Origin: Chamaea fasciata
Taxonomy: Eukaryota > Chordata > Aves > Passeriformes > Sylviidae
Assembly (NCBI GenBank): GCA_029207755.1
Contig: JARCOQ010000069.1
Coordinates: forward strand, 124,001 to 188,000
DNA: 64,000 bases
Direction: 5' to 3'
In this document: piece after piece, positions 46,502-60,109 of the stretch
How the letters are laid out: every line of letters starts with the position of its first letter
Position numbering within the stretch: position 1 is the first letter of the stretch
Made by a program: the position numbers and the translations under genes
Notes under the pieces: generated by a model
The model's database searches: none
What the model saw: the letters and a program-made list of their open reading frames with translations, nothing else
What the model was told of the DNA's origin: nothing

Positions 46502-48761
46502 ATGATTTTGTTGTGCATCCTCATCCTACTGGCTCTGTGCGGGCCTGCACATGGCGCCTGTGGGTAAGTAGCCTCAGGCTCTTTGGGGGCCCGGGCAAAG
46601 GCTTAGGGGCTTCCCTGTGGGTACCCGCTTGCCACCTGTGGCCACAGCAGTTCCCAAAGTAGGTGGGAGTCTCCGTTTATCACCACTGGCCAGGCTGCTG
46701 GCACCAGTTGTCTAAGGGGCTAAAGCAGAAATGGGCAAACATGTGGACATCCCAGGCAGCTCCCTGCTGGTTTTGCAACCAGAGCCTTGTGAGGAGGGAA
46801 GCTGGCTGACCTTCAGCACAGCAGCAGGCCTTCTCATGGGACACTAACGACTTTCTGCTTCCAGACAGACTTGTGGGCTGCGGCCCATGGGTACTACCTT
46901 CAGCTCATCACGTGTTGTGGGTGGCACAGATGTCATGCCAGGGTCTGGGGCCTGGGCTGGGATCGCCAGTATCCGCTGCGTCTGGAAACCACCGGTATCT
47001 GTGCATATCTGTGGAGGGACCCTCATCAGCGCAAAGTGGCTGCTCTCAGCTGCCCACTGCTTTGTCAACATCACAAAGTAAGTCGGACCTGGGCACAGGG
47101 ATATCCCCACACCACCAGTGCATGCTATTCCCATCCCATTTCCTTGCATGTGCCTAGTGCCAGGACATTGCAGGGCCCAGCTGAGAGACTGCTCAGGGAG
47201 ACGACTGGGTTCATGCCACCGCTTCCTAGCAGCCTGCAGCTCAATATAGCTCAAGCCTACTTTCACTCTGTGGAGTGCTGTTTTCCTCTCTGCCTCAGGA
47301 AGCAGAAGGCAGGAAGGGCTGGGGTGTTACAGCACGTGATTCTACTCGCCCTCACCCCTCTCTCCATCTGCCTTCCAGTCCCATCAGCGAGTGGGCCATC
47401 GTTCTTGGGGCCACCTCGTTGGGCCAGTCGGGCCCTGGTGTGGAAGTGCGCCGGATTAAGCGGCTGATTATTCATGAAAAATACATCCCTGACCTTGAGT
47501 ATAACGACATCGCCTTGCTGGAACTGGATCGGCCAGTCCAGTGCAGCTCCACCATTCAGACCGCCTGCCTGCCTGGTCCTGCAGTGAAAGTGTCGGAGCT
47601 GAAAAACTGTTACGTTGCTGGCTGGGGTGACAGAATCGTGAAATGTGAGTGAGTTCCCATAAAGGATCTGGACCCTGAGGGCAAGCTTGGCCCACCAGGG
47701 AGAGACGGCTGGGCCTTCCTGACAGCAGAGTTAGGCCGTGGGACATATGCCTCTGGCCTGGCCTGCTGCCCAATGCCACACAGCAGCGACACAGCACTCC
47801 CAACACCTCTCTAGAGGCCAGCAAGCCTCTAGGGAAAAACTTCAACACACGGGCAAAGAGCTGCTGGGAGCTCATTCCTTTCTCTGCTCACAGCTTCAGG
47901 TAGAGATATCCTGCAGCAGGCCAAGGTGCAAGTGGTCCCTAACCAGCTCTGCAACAGTAGTGAGTGGCTGCATGGGTACATCTATGACTACCACGTGTGT
48001 GCTGGCCAGGGCGTCGTTGGCACCTGCCAGGTAGGCGCATGCCGAGTCCCCCAGCCCCCAGCAGTGTAGGCAGCCTCATCCCAGCACCCAAGCACAGCCC
48101 AGCGCGTGCTTTCCCTGACCAGTTGCTCTCCCAGCCCCAGCTCTGCACTGCCGCTGAAGCTTCTGCCCCCTTTCCCATCCGTGGGTCCTTGCTCTGTGGG
48201 GTCCAGATGCTAACCCTGAAGCATCCAAGCACAGGGGAGACAGAGAGCCTCACCTGACAGGCCCCCAACCTGCTCCCAAGGGTGCTGAGGTTCTACAGGT
48301 TCCAGCACTTGAGCAGGGCCTTGCTCAGCCAGGAGTCCAGTTCTTCTGGCAGGGGCTGAAGAGAGTAAAGCAACCAACTCCGACTGCTGACAGGGGCACA
48401 CAGAGGCACCTTAATCCTCTCTGCTCTGCTCCAGGGTGACAGCGGGGGGCCTCTTGTCTGCCAAGATAAGCATGCCGGCTTCTTCTGGCAAATTGGTGTG
48501 ACCAGCTGGGGAGTAGGCTGTGCTAGACCTAAACAGCCTGCAGTCTCCAGCTCCACTCAGTACTACTACGACTGGATCCGGACTACAGTGGGAAGAAGGC
48601 CAGTACCAGGAATTACGCCAGCACCAGCGTACACCTCAACCCCCCTGCAGACACTACCTCCAAGACCAACTCAACCCTGTCCAGTTCCTCGGGCAAAGCT
48701 GCTCCAATTCTTTAATCTGCTGAAGGAGATCTTGCTGTACCTAAAGGGAAAAATTGTTTGA
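46502..48761 (+). CDS. ACR: Acrosin-like serine protease, copy 6, complete, with Gly221Val
   Basis: Exons are 46502-46563, 46865-47077, 47379-47644, 47894-48030 and 48435-48761. It has Tyr213 and Gln260 like copy 5, plus a private Gly221 to Val (gggcgtcgtt near 48013) in the already shortened loop just before the serine box. Arg37 at the activation site is encoded by CGT instead of CGC, as in copy 7. Confidence 0.92.
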
Positions 48762-50618
48762 ACGGCAAAATGGACCAGCTGCAGTTCAGGCTATAGTAGA
48801 CCACAACCCTTTCCTTCTGAGTTCTATTAATTTGAATTGCATTAAACGGAATTAAATTGGAAGCAAACTCAAAAGGAGATCTGTATTTTCTGCTCTGCGA
48901 CAAATTTGCATCCAAATTCTCTAAAATCCCGCTGGCTTGATTTTGCCCAAGCAGTCCTGAACTCAGGGATCCCTTCATACTCATCTAGGAAGAATTTGGC
49001 TTCACACTCCCTTCCGTACAGATCAATGCCTTCCCCACAGCTATTGGTACGTCTGCAGCGGAAGAGTAGCATCTGGCACCTTAAGTTTGCAAAAACAAGT
49101 TCAAGAAACACAACACTAGGAAAACAAGAGAAAAGAAAAGAAGGGTGCAGATGTTGCCCTGTCATCAAAAACGTGAAGCCCTTCATTCTGCTCTGTGCCC
49201 TAAGGATGGTTTTTGTCCCCATCAGATGGCAACTGGGTTTTTTGGCCCATGTAGAAACCTAAGCAGTAAAGAGTTCATGCACTGCTGTGCCCTGAACACC
49301 AACAGCCATCAAGCAAACGAGTTATAACAGCATGTGCCTGGAAAGGGGAGCTGTATTGAACGTAGGCCAGCCCCATTCTGGAGCTGAAGTTCCTGTTCCA
49401 GTCTGTAGTGACCACACAACATAAAGAACAGCTTAAGTGCAGGAGTGGGGTCAAGGAGCAAGCAAGACCAATAGATGGAGAATCAAGACCACAAAAAAAA
49501 AAGAAAACAAACCCAAAGCCCCCCAGCCCATTTCCAGAAAAGTCTAGAATACTAGGCTGCACATGCCAACTCATTTGTACAAAGAGTGAGGAACCTAATC
49601 CCAGAATGGGGAAAACTTACCTAGAAAAATGTACCACCACAGAGGCCGGGTGGCATTCTCTCAGGACCCTGGACACCTGTTGGCTGGATCGGTGCTGGAC
49701 CCAGGACTTTAATCTTCTTTCCTCTCCTACCCGATTCCTCTTTCCCTTCTTCTTCCCTCTTTTCTTTTAGTCTTCTGTCTTATTATTAGAAGGTAGTGGC
49801 AAAACATATACCAATTGCCATGCTGAGTGTGTAGTTTGTTAATAAAAAGCGGTGAGGTTTTTTTGGACCCTTTTGCTTTTTGCCATTCTTTTCCATCCGT
49901 GAACATCGACGAACCTCTGTTGCTCCCTTCCACATAGGAGTGGCGTGTAAGACCAATGCACAAACACTCCAGGGAAGGGAAGAGCTGCATCTGCCTTCTC
50001 CAGTGCCAATCCCTGGGCCAAGGATCAATTGCACATCTCACCCCCTCACAGCAGCAGTCTGTTGTACCAGCACGTCTTTTATGATCCGATTATTGGCACA
50101 TGCCTCTACCTGAAGGTAAGAGGCATGTGCCGAAGTCAATAGCATGGATTTTCTTTAACAGTAAGCATGAGGTAGAGAGATAGAAATAGGAAAGAGAGGA
50201 GGGCCAGAGGGAGAGAAAGAGTGAGACAGTTGAAGTAGAAAGCTATCACCGCACTTGGATCCAGAAAGCATCCTCTTGCACCTTTTCTTCACCCTGGTCT
50301 TCTTGCTGGTGTGCTTCCCCCAGGCATTCAAACCTTTTTGCTATTTAGGCATTTTAGCCAACAAAGGAATCAATGCTCATTGGCTACAGTTACCCACTCA
50401 GAGTTGCTTCTCAACAGAGTGGCTTTGTTGGCTTTGAGTGTGGGTTCTTTCTGTCCAGTATCAGTGCTCCTCCAGTATCCGTTTTCCTCCCGCTAGTCTG
50501 AGAGCGCATCCAATCCTACCTCACATTCCTCTCGGGTGGGTTAACTGACAGCCCAAGTTTCACAGAGGCATGTTCAGGGAGGGGGAGCTCCAGTTGCTGC
50601 CGATGAGCAGTTGCTTCT

Positions 50619-52407
50619 TTGGAGAGTTTGTCACAGTGGGCAAAGCCTTTCAATAATCTTAATGCATCTTGGAGGGGCAAGAACCTCTCATCTTTATTGC
50701 ATAAGGGAGGGAATATAGTTATCAAAGATGAGGAAAAGGCTGAGGTCCCTAGCATCTTCTTTGCTTCAGTTTTCAACAAAAAGACGGGTTGTCCTCAAGG
50801 CAACTGGCCTCCTGAACTCGTAGATGGGGAGCAGGGAACAGAACAGCCTCTCCTGTTATCCAGGAGAAAGTAGTTAGTGACCATGTGAGCCACTTAGATG
50901 CTGACAAGTCGATGAGACCAGACAGGATTCATCCTAGGGTGGTGCAGGAGATGGCAGAAGACGTCACCAAGACGCTTTCCATCATTCACCATCAGTCCTG
51001 GGTAACAAGACGACTGGGCTGGCCAACGTGATGCTCATCCATAAGAAGGGCCATAAGGAGCACATGGGAAACTACAGGCCTGTCAGCCTGACCTTGGTAC
51101 TCAGTAAGGTTAAACAAGAGATCATCTTAAGTGCGATAACGCAGCACCTACAGGACAGCTGAGGGATCAGACCCAGCCAGCAGGGATTTAGGAGGGGCAG
51201 GTTGTGCTTTAACCAACCTGATCTCCCTTTGTTACCAGCTGACCCGCCAGGTGGATGACGGGAAGGCTGTGGATGTTGTATACCTGGCCTTCAGCAAAGC
51301 CTCTTACCCCATCTCCCGTAGCGCACTCCTGGAAAAGCTGGTAGCCCACAGCTTGGGCAGGAGCCGTGTTCAGAACTGGCTGGATGGCCAGGCCCAGAGA
51401 CTGGAGGTGAATGGTCCTGCATCCAGATGGGGGCTAGTCACTTAGTGCAGCCCCCCAGGGGTCTGTGTTGGGACCAGTCTTGTTTAAATATCTTCACTGA
51501 TGATCCGGACAAGGGGATCACCTTGCAGATGACACCAAGCTGGGAGCAAGCACTGCTCTGTTAGAGGGTAGGAGGACTCTGCAGAGGGACCTGGACAGGC
51601 TGGATAGGTGTGCTGAATCCAACAATGGGAGGTTTCACAAGTCCAAGTGCCAGGTCGTGCCTTTGAATCACAGCAAGCCCCTGCAGCACCACAAGCTGGG
51701 GTTGGTGCGGCTGGACAGTGCCCAGGCAGAAAAGGGACCTGGGGGTACTGGAGACAGCAGCTGAACGTGAGCCAGCGGTGCGCTCTGGTGGCCAAGAAGG
51801 CCAATGGCATCCTGGCCTGGATCAGGAATGGTGTGGCCAGCAGGAGCGGGGAGGTCATTCTTCCCCCGTAGTCAGCACTGGTGAGGCCGCACCTTGAGTG
51901 CTGCGTCCAGTTCTGGGCTCCTCAGTTTAGGAAGGACGTTGAGATGCTCAAATGGGTCCAGAGGAGGGCAACAAGGATAGTGAATGGTCTGGGACACGTG
52001 TCTTATGAGGAGCAGCTGAGGGAGCTGGGGTTGCTTAGCTTGGAGAAGAGAAGGCTCAGGGGTGAGCGTACCAACCTCTATAAGTCCCCGAAAGGAGGGT
52101 ATAGCCCAGTGGGGGTCAGTCTCTTCTCCCAGGCAAGCAGCAAGAGAAGCCGACAAAGTCTTAAGCTGTACCACAGGAAGTTGGGACTGGACATTGAGAA
52201 GAAGATTCTTCACAGAAAGGATGATTTTGGGCATTGGAATAGGCTTCCCAGGGAGGCGGTGGAGTCACCTGGAGGTGTTTAAGCAAAGATAGCACATGGC
52301 TTTTAGTGCTGTGGTCTGGTTGACAAGGTGGTGTTGAGTCATAGGTTTGACTCAATGGTCTCAGATGGTTTTTTTTCCAACCTAGTCGATTCTGTGGTTC
52401 TGTGATT
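50619..52407 (+). mobile_element. CR1 LINE fragment, unit 6
   Basis: Same insertion. It shares the aaaggatgat variant with unit 5 and the ttggtgcggc variant (near 51703) with unit 7. Confidence 0.88.
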
Positions 52408-53132
52408 GGTGTTTAAGGCAATTCTGCTCTTTAAGTGTCTTGCAATATCTTATGCAGCTCTGGTCATCAAGGGTGCATAGGTTCTTAGAGCCCCTAAGAG
52501 TCATCAGCGGGGAGCAAAGCCACGCATCTACTCTTCCCTAGAGATCACCTGCAGAGGTGATGCTTGACCAGCATACCCAGCTGACGTGCGCAGTGCCTGC
52601 TAAGGCCATATTAAATTTTTGCCCACAGCGTTCACTTTGGAAGAGAACCTCCCCCTTATAAAAACTGCATTCAATGAATAACATTTTCTGATTCAAGAGT
52701 GAACTTAAAAAAGATAGAAAGAAAGGAAAAATCCAGCCTCCAGAGATTTAATTAAAAATTCAGGACCTCCAAATTGTTGAACCACTTAATCCCAACACCT
52801 GTTTTTCACAGACAGGAGTCTCAACCCTACACGATTTCAGCTGCCCGAGACCATCTTTCCACGCTCTCAGGAAAGTCACAGCCTTTCAAGCATGCCTGTA
52901 AGACCTTGAAGGCTGAGTCTCCCCAGGGTGGTAGTGAGAAGGTCATTAGGGCTTGAGGAGTCAGGAGGATATCCTTGTCCAGGGGCTTGGGCATTTTTTC
53001 ATCTGCTCCTTGGGACAGGAAGAGACCAAGGTTTCTCCATTTTGTTGCAGTGTGTGAGATTCTTTGGTAGTGCCAGTGATGGGGAGCAGCTTCTCAGGAC
53101 TCCCTGAATTGCCACGGAGAACAGACAGAGCC

Positions 53133-53606
53133 ATGGGGACAGAGTGCAGCTGCCCCATTTGTCATGATGAGCAAGAGGGTGTTGCTTATGCCTTACCCTG
53201 TGGCCATGAGTTCTGCATGGGCTGCATGCTGCGTTGGGCAGAGAAGAAAGCAGAGTGCCCACTCTGCAGAAGATTGATAGAGTCTGTCAGGTTTTCTCTG
53301 CGGGAACAAAAATACCTCGAGTGTGTCATCACACCCCAGGGAGAATCACCAGAGACCAAGAGAGAGGCAGAAAGATCTCTTGGCCTCCTGGATGGAAACA
53401 GCTGCCAGCGCCCAGGAGCGCTTCCTGTGCAAGGGACACCTTCCCCAGCTGAGCAGGGGCCTGCAGGGGCAGAGGCTGTGGGTAGCCTGCTGCCAAGGTC
53501 TGGGCAGAACTTTTCCAAAAAGAAGAGCATGTTCTTGACCCTATGCTGCCCTGGCTGCGCCAGAGGCTGGAGGCAATCTATGGGTCCCAGCGGTGGCTGG
53601 CAGTGA
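53133..53606 (+). CDS. TOPORS-like RING-finger ORF, unit 6
   Basis: Encodes the same protein as unit 5 (YALPCGH and RPGALPVQ). The C-terminal frame ends at 53713. Confidence 0.6.
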   Translation: MGTECSCPICHDEQEGVAYALPCGHEFCMGCMLRWAEKKAECPLCRRLIESVRFSLREQKYLECVITPQGESPETKREAERSLGLLDGNSCQRPGALPVQGTPSPAEQGPAGAEAVGSLLPRSGQNFSKKKSMFLTLCCPGCARGWRQSMGPSGGWQ

Positions 53607-55624
53607 GAGCAGAGAACAGCATCTTGTATGCCCTGCGCCTCTGCGGTCCAGATGGGGAGGTCATGGTGCAGGTGCTGCAGCCTCTCCTGGAGGAATATAC
53701 AGAACCCTATTGAAATGCTTTAGGAACAACTATGAAGCAATAACATAGAGCTGAGTTTGAGACAGGAAAGTGTACCAAGAAAATCTGGAAAGTTGGGGAG
53801 TTTTTGTGCATTTGACCGTTTGTTGCATATGCATACTTCTGTTCTGTCAGTAGTAGAGGTTGTAAAATTGTTTTTCTGTTAGGGAGTCTCCACCCCTATT
53901 CATAAGTTGTACTGGAGTCATCTCCTCCTTCCATGAGAAATGCATCAATACAATTCTCCTGTTTTTTGAATGTCTTGGGAATTGATGAAGACTGAAATGG
54001 CTAAGACCCGGTGCAAGGTAGACAGCCTTGGCTGGCAAGGCTCATGCTGGACATGGGCTTAAGGCAGGGTGAGGGTCAAGAAAAGGATGAGGTGTCAGTG
54101 CAAGACAAAGAGCAGAAACCCCAGTGTTAGGAGGGCTATGAGAAAGCCTCCAAGGGAAGGTGAGGACTGCCACTCCAGCATGAGAGGCAGAAAACCTTGG
54201 GTGTCGCTCGTGTGAGCATGCCTAGCTATTCTGGCTAGTTAAGCTTAGCCATAGGTGCAGGACAAAAACTTGAACTGTTCCAACTAACCCAGGTAATGCA
54301 GGACTATGGAATTCTTTGTATAACTAAGCAGTACTTAGGAAACGAGACTAGCAGCTGTAGGCCACCAAGTGTTAGGGACTGTACAAAATGCCGACTAATA
54401 GGCTGAAGTGTGGTAAGCAAATGTTTCCTTGGATGCCTTAGGAATTGACTTAATGAGCCAGCCTTCGCAATACTAGAGAGATGATGACTACAGAATTTAA
54501 AGATCCAATGGGACTTGTGAAAAAGGATGCATCTTCGGGGCAAGGTTGATTTGGGAGTGAAGGGCCATGCGACAAACCAAGCTCGGCCACTCCCAGAGGG
54601 ATGTGGCTCCCGCGTTACCTTCAGTGTCTTTGATGCTGTTGGCACAATTGTCCAGCAGCATCCTTTCATTTGTGGTGCAGCTCCTCAGTTCAGAGGCTGT
54701 GCAAGGAGAGAGTAGCCACATAGGGCATGATCCTTCACTTGATACTGTCATTCATCTCCTCTTCAGCTCCAGGTCTCCAATTGCATTGCTAAAGCTCTGG
54801 GCTGGCAAGAGGAGAAGGCTGCTTCCATCAGCAGCTGCAGAAAGTGTTCCAGAGAGCAGAAGACAGAGCCCGAGGGTATTGCCAGCATGGGTACTTCTCT
54901 CCCATCGCAGCCGGCAGCAGGGATTTACCTTGCCATTTCTTTGCACTCGGCATCTTCAGCCTCTTTCATACAGATCTCATCCAGCTCAGAGAACGAGTCA
55001 TGAAGGATGTGTTGGTCATCCTACGTGGTCCTGAGGATGAGCTCTACCCACCTGGGATTAGAAGACAAAACTCCATCCTGTTACTGTGACTATCATGCTC
55101 ACAGTCAAAGCGGGCATCAGGGGTGTACCAGGTCAGCCATAAACACTGGGCTAGGCCCTTACCCTTAGGTCTGTGCAGGCTTGCCCAGAGCCATGGAAGA
55201 GAAACACCCGTTTCACCTCTGCATAAGGATACACTGCTTTCTTCTCCCACACTTCCATTTTCAAAGGCAGGATCCCTCTAAGGAAGATGCATTTAGCTAA
55301 ATTATGCGCTTAAATGGCCTGAAATTTAAAAAGAAAAAAAGAAAAAAGAAAAAAAAAAAAAGTCACAAAAGGTCTGGAAAAAGGCGGTCTTGCTAAACAA
55401 TGCCACTTTCTCTCAGAACGGCTAGCACAGCTAGCCTGAAGAAGATCTTATGCAGTGCCCATATAGCCCCAAGGAGATTAGTGAGTGATGTGGATTGCTA
55501 CAGTAGTAGTCCTGCAATGTCACAAACTTTTTAAAAATCAGAATGTGTGTTGCTTTGAATTGTTGTTACTGCCAATTCTGTAGTTTTGGATGTCAAGCAA
55601 AATCTTGTATCATTAGCACAAGAG

Positions 55625-55798
55625 TGGCACATGTTTCCCAGAGAAGCTGTGGATGCCCCATTCCTTTTACCATTTGAGGCCAGCTTGGATGGGACTCTGA
55701 GCAACCTGGTGTAGTGGAAGGCCTCTGTGTGCATGGTTGGGGTTTGAAACTAGTCAGTCCTTAAGGTACCTTCCAATCCAGACCTTTCTGTGGTTTTA
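55625..55798 (+). mobile_element. CR1 3' relic, unit 6
   Basis: Same relic and position relative to acrosin copy 7. Confidence 0.72.
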
Positions 55799-55992
55799 GG
55801 CCTCTAAATTGCCCTTCCCCCCTGCCTGCAGCGGCCAGCACCGTGTCTGGAACATGGAACCAGTCCCTCTGTGACATCAGGCCTAGGGCCGAGGGCACTG
55901 CGGCAAAGCAAATTCTGTTGGCATTACGTTGGCAGCTGCCCTGGAGGTGTCAAGCTCTCTCTCCTTGCAGCTGACTTGCAGCTGTGACGGCA

Positions 55993-58252
55993 ATGATTTT
56001 GTTGTGCATCCTCATCCTACTGGCTCTGTGCGGGCCTGCACATGGCGCCTGTGGGTAAGTAGCCTCAGGCTCTTTGGGGGCCCGGGCAAAGGCTTAGGGG
56101 CTTCCCTGTGGGTGCCCGCTTGCCACCTGTGGCCACAGCAGTTCCCAAAGTAGGTGGGAGTCTCCGTTTATCACCACTGGCCAGGCTGCTGGCACCAGTT
56201 GTCTAAGGGGCTAAAGCAGAAATGGGCAAACATGTGGACATCCCAGGCAGCTCCCTGCTGGTTTTGCAACCAGAGCCTTGTGAGGAGGGAAGCTGGCTGA
56301 CCTTCAGCACAGCAGCAGGCCTTCTCATGGGACACTAACGACTTTCTGCTTCCAGACAGACTTGTGGGCTGCGGCCCATGGGTACTACCTTCAGCTCATC
56401 ACGTGTTGTGGGTGGCACAGATGTCATGCCAGGGTCTGGGGCCTGGGCTGGGATCGCCAGTATCCGCTGCGTCTGGAAACCACCGGTATCTGTGCATATC
56501 TGTGGAGGGACCCTCATCAGCGCAAAGTGGCTGCTCTCAGCTGCCCACTGCTTTGTCAACATCACAAAGTAAGTCGGACCTGGGCACAGGGATATCCCCA
56601 CACCACCAGTGCATGCTATTCCCATCCCATTTCCTTGCATGTGCCTAGTGCCAGGACATTGCAGGGCCCAGCTGAGAGACTGCTCAGGGAGACGACTGGG
56701 TTCATGCCACCGCTTCCTAGCAGCCTGCAGCTCAATATAGCTCAAGCCTACTTTCACTCTGTGGAGTGCTGTTTTCCTCTCTGCCTCAGGAAGCAGAAGG
56801 CAGGAAGGGCTGGGGTGTTACAGCACGTGATTCTACTCGCCCTCACCCCTCTCTCCATCTGCCTTCCAGTCCCATCAGCGAGTGGGCCATCGTTCTTGGG
56901 GCCACCTCGTTGGGCCAGTCGGGCCCTGGTGTGGAAGTGCGCCGGATTAAGCGGCTGATTATTCATGAAAAATACATCCCTGACCTTGAGTATAACGACA
57001 TCGCCTTGCTGGAACTGGATCGGCCAGTCCAGTGCAGCTCCACCATTCAGACCGCCTGCCTGCCTGGTCCTGCAGTGAAAGTGTCGGAGCTGAAAAACTG
57101 TTACGTTGCTGGCTGGGGTGACAGAATCGTGAAATGTGAGTGAGTTCCCATAAAGGATCTGGACCCTGAGGGCAAGCTTGGCCCACCAGGGAGAGACGGC
57201 TGGGCCTTCCTGACAGCAGAGTTAGGCCGTGGGACATATGCCTCTGGCCTGGCCTGCTGCCCAATGCCACACAGCAGCGACACAGCACTCCCAACACCTC
57301 TCTAGAGGCCAGCAAGCCTCTAGGGAAAAACTTCAACACACGGGCAAAGAGCTGCTGGGAGCTCATTCCTTTCTCTGCTCACAGCTTCAGGTAGAGATAT
57401 CCTGCAGCAGGCCAAGGTGCAAGTGGTCCCTAACCAGCTCTGCAACAGTAGTGAGTGGCTGCATGGGTACATCTATGACTTCCACGTGTGTGCTGGCCAG
57501 GGCGGCGTTGGCACCTGCCAGGTAGGAGCATGCCGAGTCCCCCAGCCCCCAGCAGTGTAGGCAGTCTCATCCCAGCACCCAAGCACAGCCCAGCGCGTGC
57601 TTTCCCTGACCAGTTGCTCTCCCAGCCCCAGCTCTGCACTGCCGCTGAAGCTTCTGCCCCCTTTCCCATCCGTGGGTCCTTGCTCTGTGGGGTCCAGATG
57701 CTAACCCTGAAGCATCCAAGCACAGGGGAGACAGAGAGCCTCACCTGACAGGCCCCCAACCTGCTCCCAAGGGTGCTGAGGTTCTACAGGTTCCAGCACT
57801 TGAGCAGGGCCTTGCTCAGCCAGGAGTCCAGTTCTTCTGGCAGGGGCTGAAGAGAGTAAAGCAACCAACTCCGACTGCTGACAGGGGCACACAGAGGCAC
57901 CTTAATCCTCTCTGCTCTGCTCCAGGGTGACAGCGGGGGGCCTCTTGTCTGCCAAGATAAGCATGCCGGCTTCTTCTGGCAAATTGGTGTGACCAGCTGG
58001 GGAGTAGGCTGTGCTAGACCTAAACGGCCTGCAGTCTCCAGCTCCACTCAGTACTACTACGACTGGATCCGGACTACAGTGGGAAGAAGGCCAGTACCAG
58101 GAATTACGCCAGCACCAGCCTACACCTCAACCCCCCTGCAGACACTACCTCCAAGACCAACTCAACCCTGTCCAGTTCCTCGGGCAAAGCTGCTCCAATT
58201 CTTTAATCTGCTGAAGGAGATCTTGCTGTACCTAAAGGGAAAAATTGTTTGA
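55993..58252 (+). CDS. ACR: Acrosin-like serine protease, copy 7, complete
   Basis: Exons are 55993-56054, 56356-56568, 56870-57135, 57385-57521 and 57926-58252. The encoded protein equals copy 2 (Phe213, Gly221, Arg260). Silent differences are AGT for Ser202 and GCC for Ala291 in the Pro-rich tail. Confidence 0.92.
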
Positions 58253-60109
58253 ACGGCAAAATGGACCAGCTGCAGTTCAGGCTATAGTAGACCACAACCC
58301 TTTCCTTCTGAGTTCTATTAATTTGAATTGCATTAAACGGAATTAAATTGGAAGCAAACTCAAAAGGAGATCTGTATTTTCTGCTCTGCGACAAATTTGC
58401 ATCCAAATTCTCTAAAATCCCGCTGGCTTGATTTTGCCCAAGCAGTCCTGAACTCAGGGATCCCTTCATACTCATCTAGGAAGAATTTGGCTTCACACTC
58501 CCTTCCGTACAGATCAATGCCTTCCCCACAGCTATTGGTACGTCTGCAGCGGAAGAGTAGCATCTGGCACCTTAAGTTTGCAAAAACAAGTTCAAGAAAC
58601 ACAACACTAGGAAAACAAGAGAAAAGAAAAGAAGGGTGCAGATGTTGCCCTGTCATCAAAAATGTGAAGCCCTTCATTCTGCTCTGTGCCCTAAGGATGG
58701 TTTTTGTCCCCATCAGATGGCAACTGGGTTTTTTGGCCCATGTAGAAACCTAAGCAGTAAAGAGTTCATGCACTGCTATGCCCTGAACACCAACAGCCAT
58801 CAAGCAAACGAGTTATAACAGCATGTGCCTGGAAAGGGGAGCTGTATTGAACGTAGGCCAGCCCCATTCTGGAGCTGAAGTTCCTGTTCCAGTCTGTAGT
58901 GACCACACAACATAAAGAACAGCTTAAGTGCAGGAGTGGGGTCAAGGAGCAAGCAAGACCAATAGATGGAGAATCAAGACCACAAAAAAAAAAGAAAACA
59001 AACCCAAAGCCCCCCAGCCCATTTCCAGAAAAGTCTAGAATACTAGGCTGCACATGCCAACTCATTTGTACAAAGAGTGAGGAACCTAATCCCAGAATGG
59101 GGAAAACTTACCTAGAAAAATGTACCACCACAGAGGCCGGGTGGCATTCTCTCAGGACCCTGGACACCTGTTGGCTGGATCGGTGCTGGACCCAGGACTT
59201 TAATCTTCTTTCCTCTCCTACCCGATTCCTCTTTCCCTTCTTCTTCCCTCTTTTCTTTTAGTCCTCTGTCTTATTATTAGAAGGTAGTGGCAAAACATAT
59301 ACCAATTGCCATGCTGAGTGTGTAGTTTGTTAATAAACAGCGGTGAGGTTTTTTTGGACCCTTTTGCTTTTTGCCATTCTTTTCCATCCGTGAACATCGA
59401 CGAACCTCTGTTGCTCCCTTCCACATAGGAGTGGCGTGTAAGACCAATGCACAAACACTCCAGGGAAGGGAAGAGCTGCATCTGCCTTCTCCAGTGCCAA
59501 TCCCTGGGCCAAGGATCAATTGCACATCTCACCCCCTCACAGCAGCAGTCTGTTGTACCAGCACGTCTTTTATGATCCGATTATTGGCACATGCCTCTAC
59601 CTGAAGGTAAGAGGCATGTGCCGAAGTCAATAGCATGGATTTTCTTTAACAGTAAGCATGAGGTAGAGAGATAGAAATAGGAAAGAGAGGAGGGCCAGAG
59701 GGAGAGAAAGAGTGAGACAGTTGAAGTAGAAAGCTATCACCGCACTTGGATCCAGAAAGCATCCTCTTGCATCTTTTCTTCACCCTGGTCTTCTTGCTGG
59801 TGTGCTTCCCCCAGGCATTCAAACCTTTTTGCTATTTAGGCATTTTAGCCAACAAAGGAATCAATGCTCATTGGCTACAGTTACCCACTCAGAGTTGCTT
59901 CTCAACAGAGTGGCTTTGTTGGCTTTGAGTGTGGGTTCTTTCTGTCCAGTATCAGTGCTCCTCCAGTATCCGTTTTCCTCCCGCTAGTCTGAGAGCGCAT
60001 CCAATCCTACCTCACATTCCTCTCGGGTGGGTTAACTGACAGCCCAAGTTTCACAGAGGCATGTTCAGGGAGGGGGAGCTTCAGTTGCTGCCGATGAGCA
60101 GTTGCTTCT

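Larger units (their letters stand above)
37963..47453 (+). repeat. Tandem array unit 5 (9491 bp)
   Basis: Nearly identical to unit 6 over CR1, RING and the A-rich tract. It shares gcagcagaag (near 39565) and ttgtagcagc (near 40571) with unit 4 instead. Confidence 0.98.
47454..56944 (+). repeat. Tandem array unit 6 (9491 bp)
   Basis: Exactly the same length as units 4 and 5. It shares most variants with unit 5, but matches unit 7 at ttgtaccagc (near 50064) and ttggtgcggc (near 51703). It carries the private Gly to Val change in acrosin exon 4. Confidence 0.98.
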
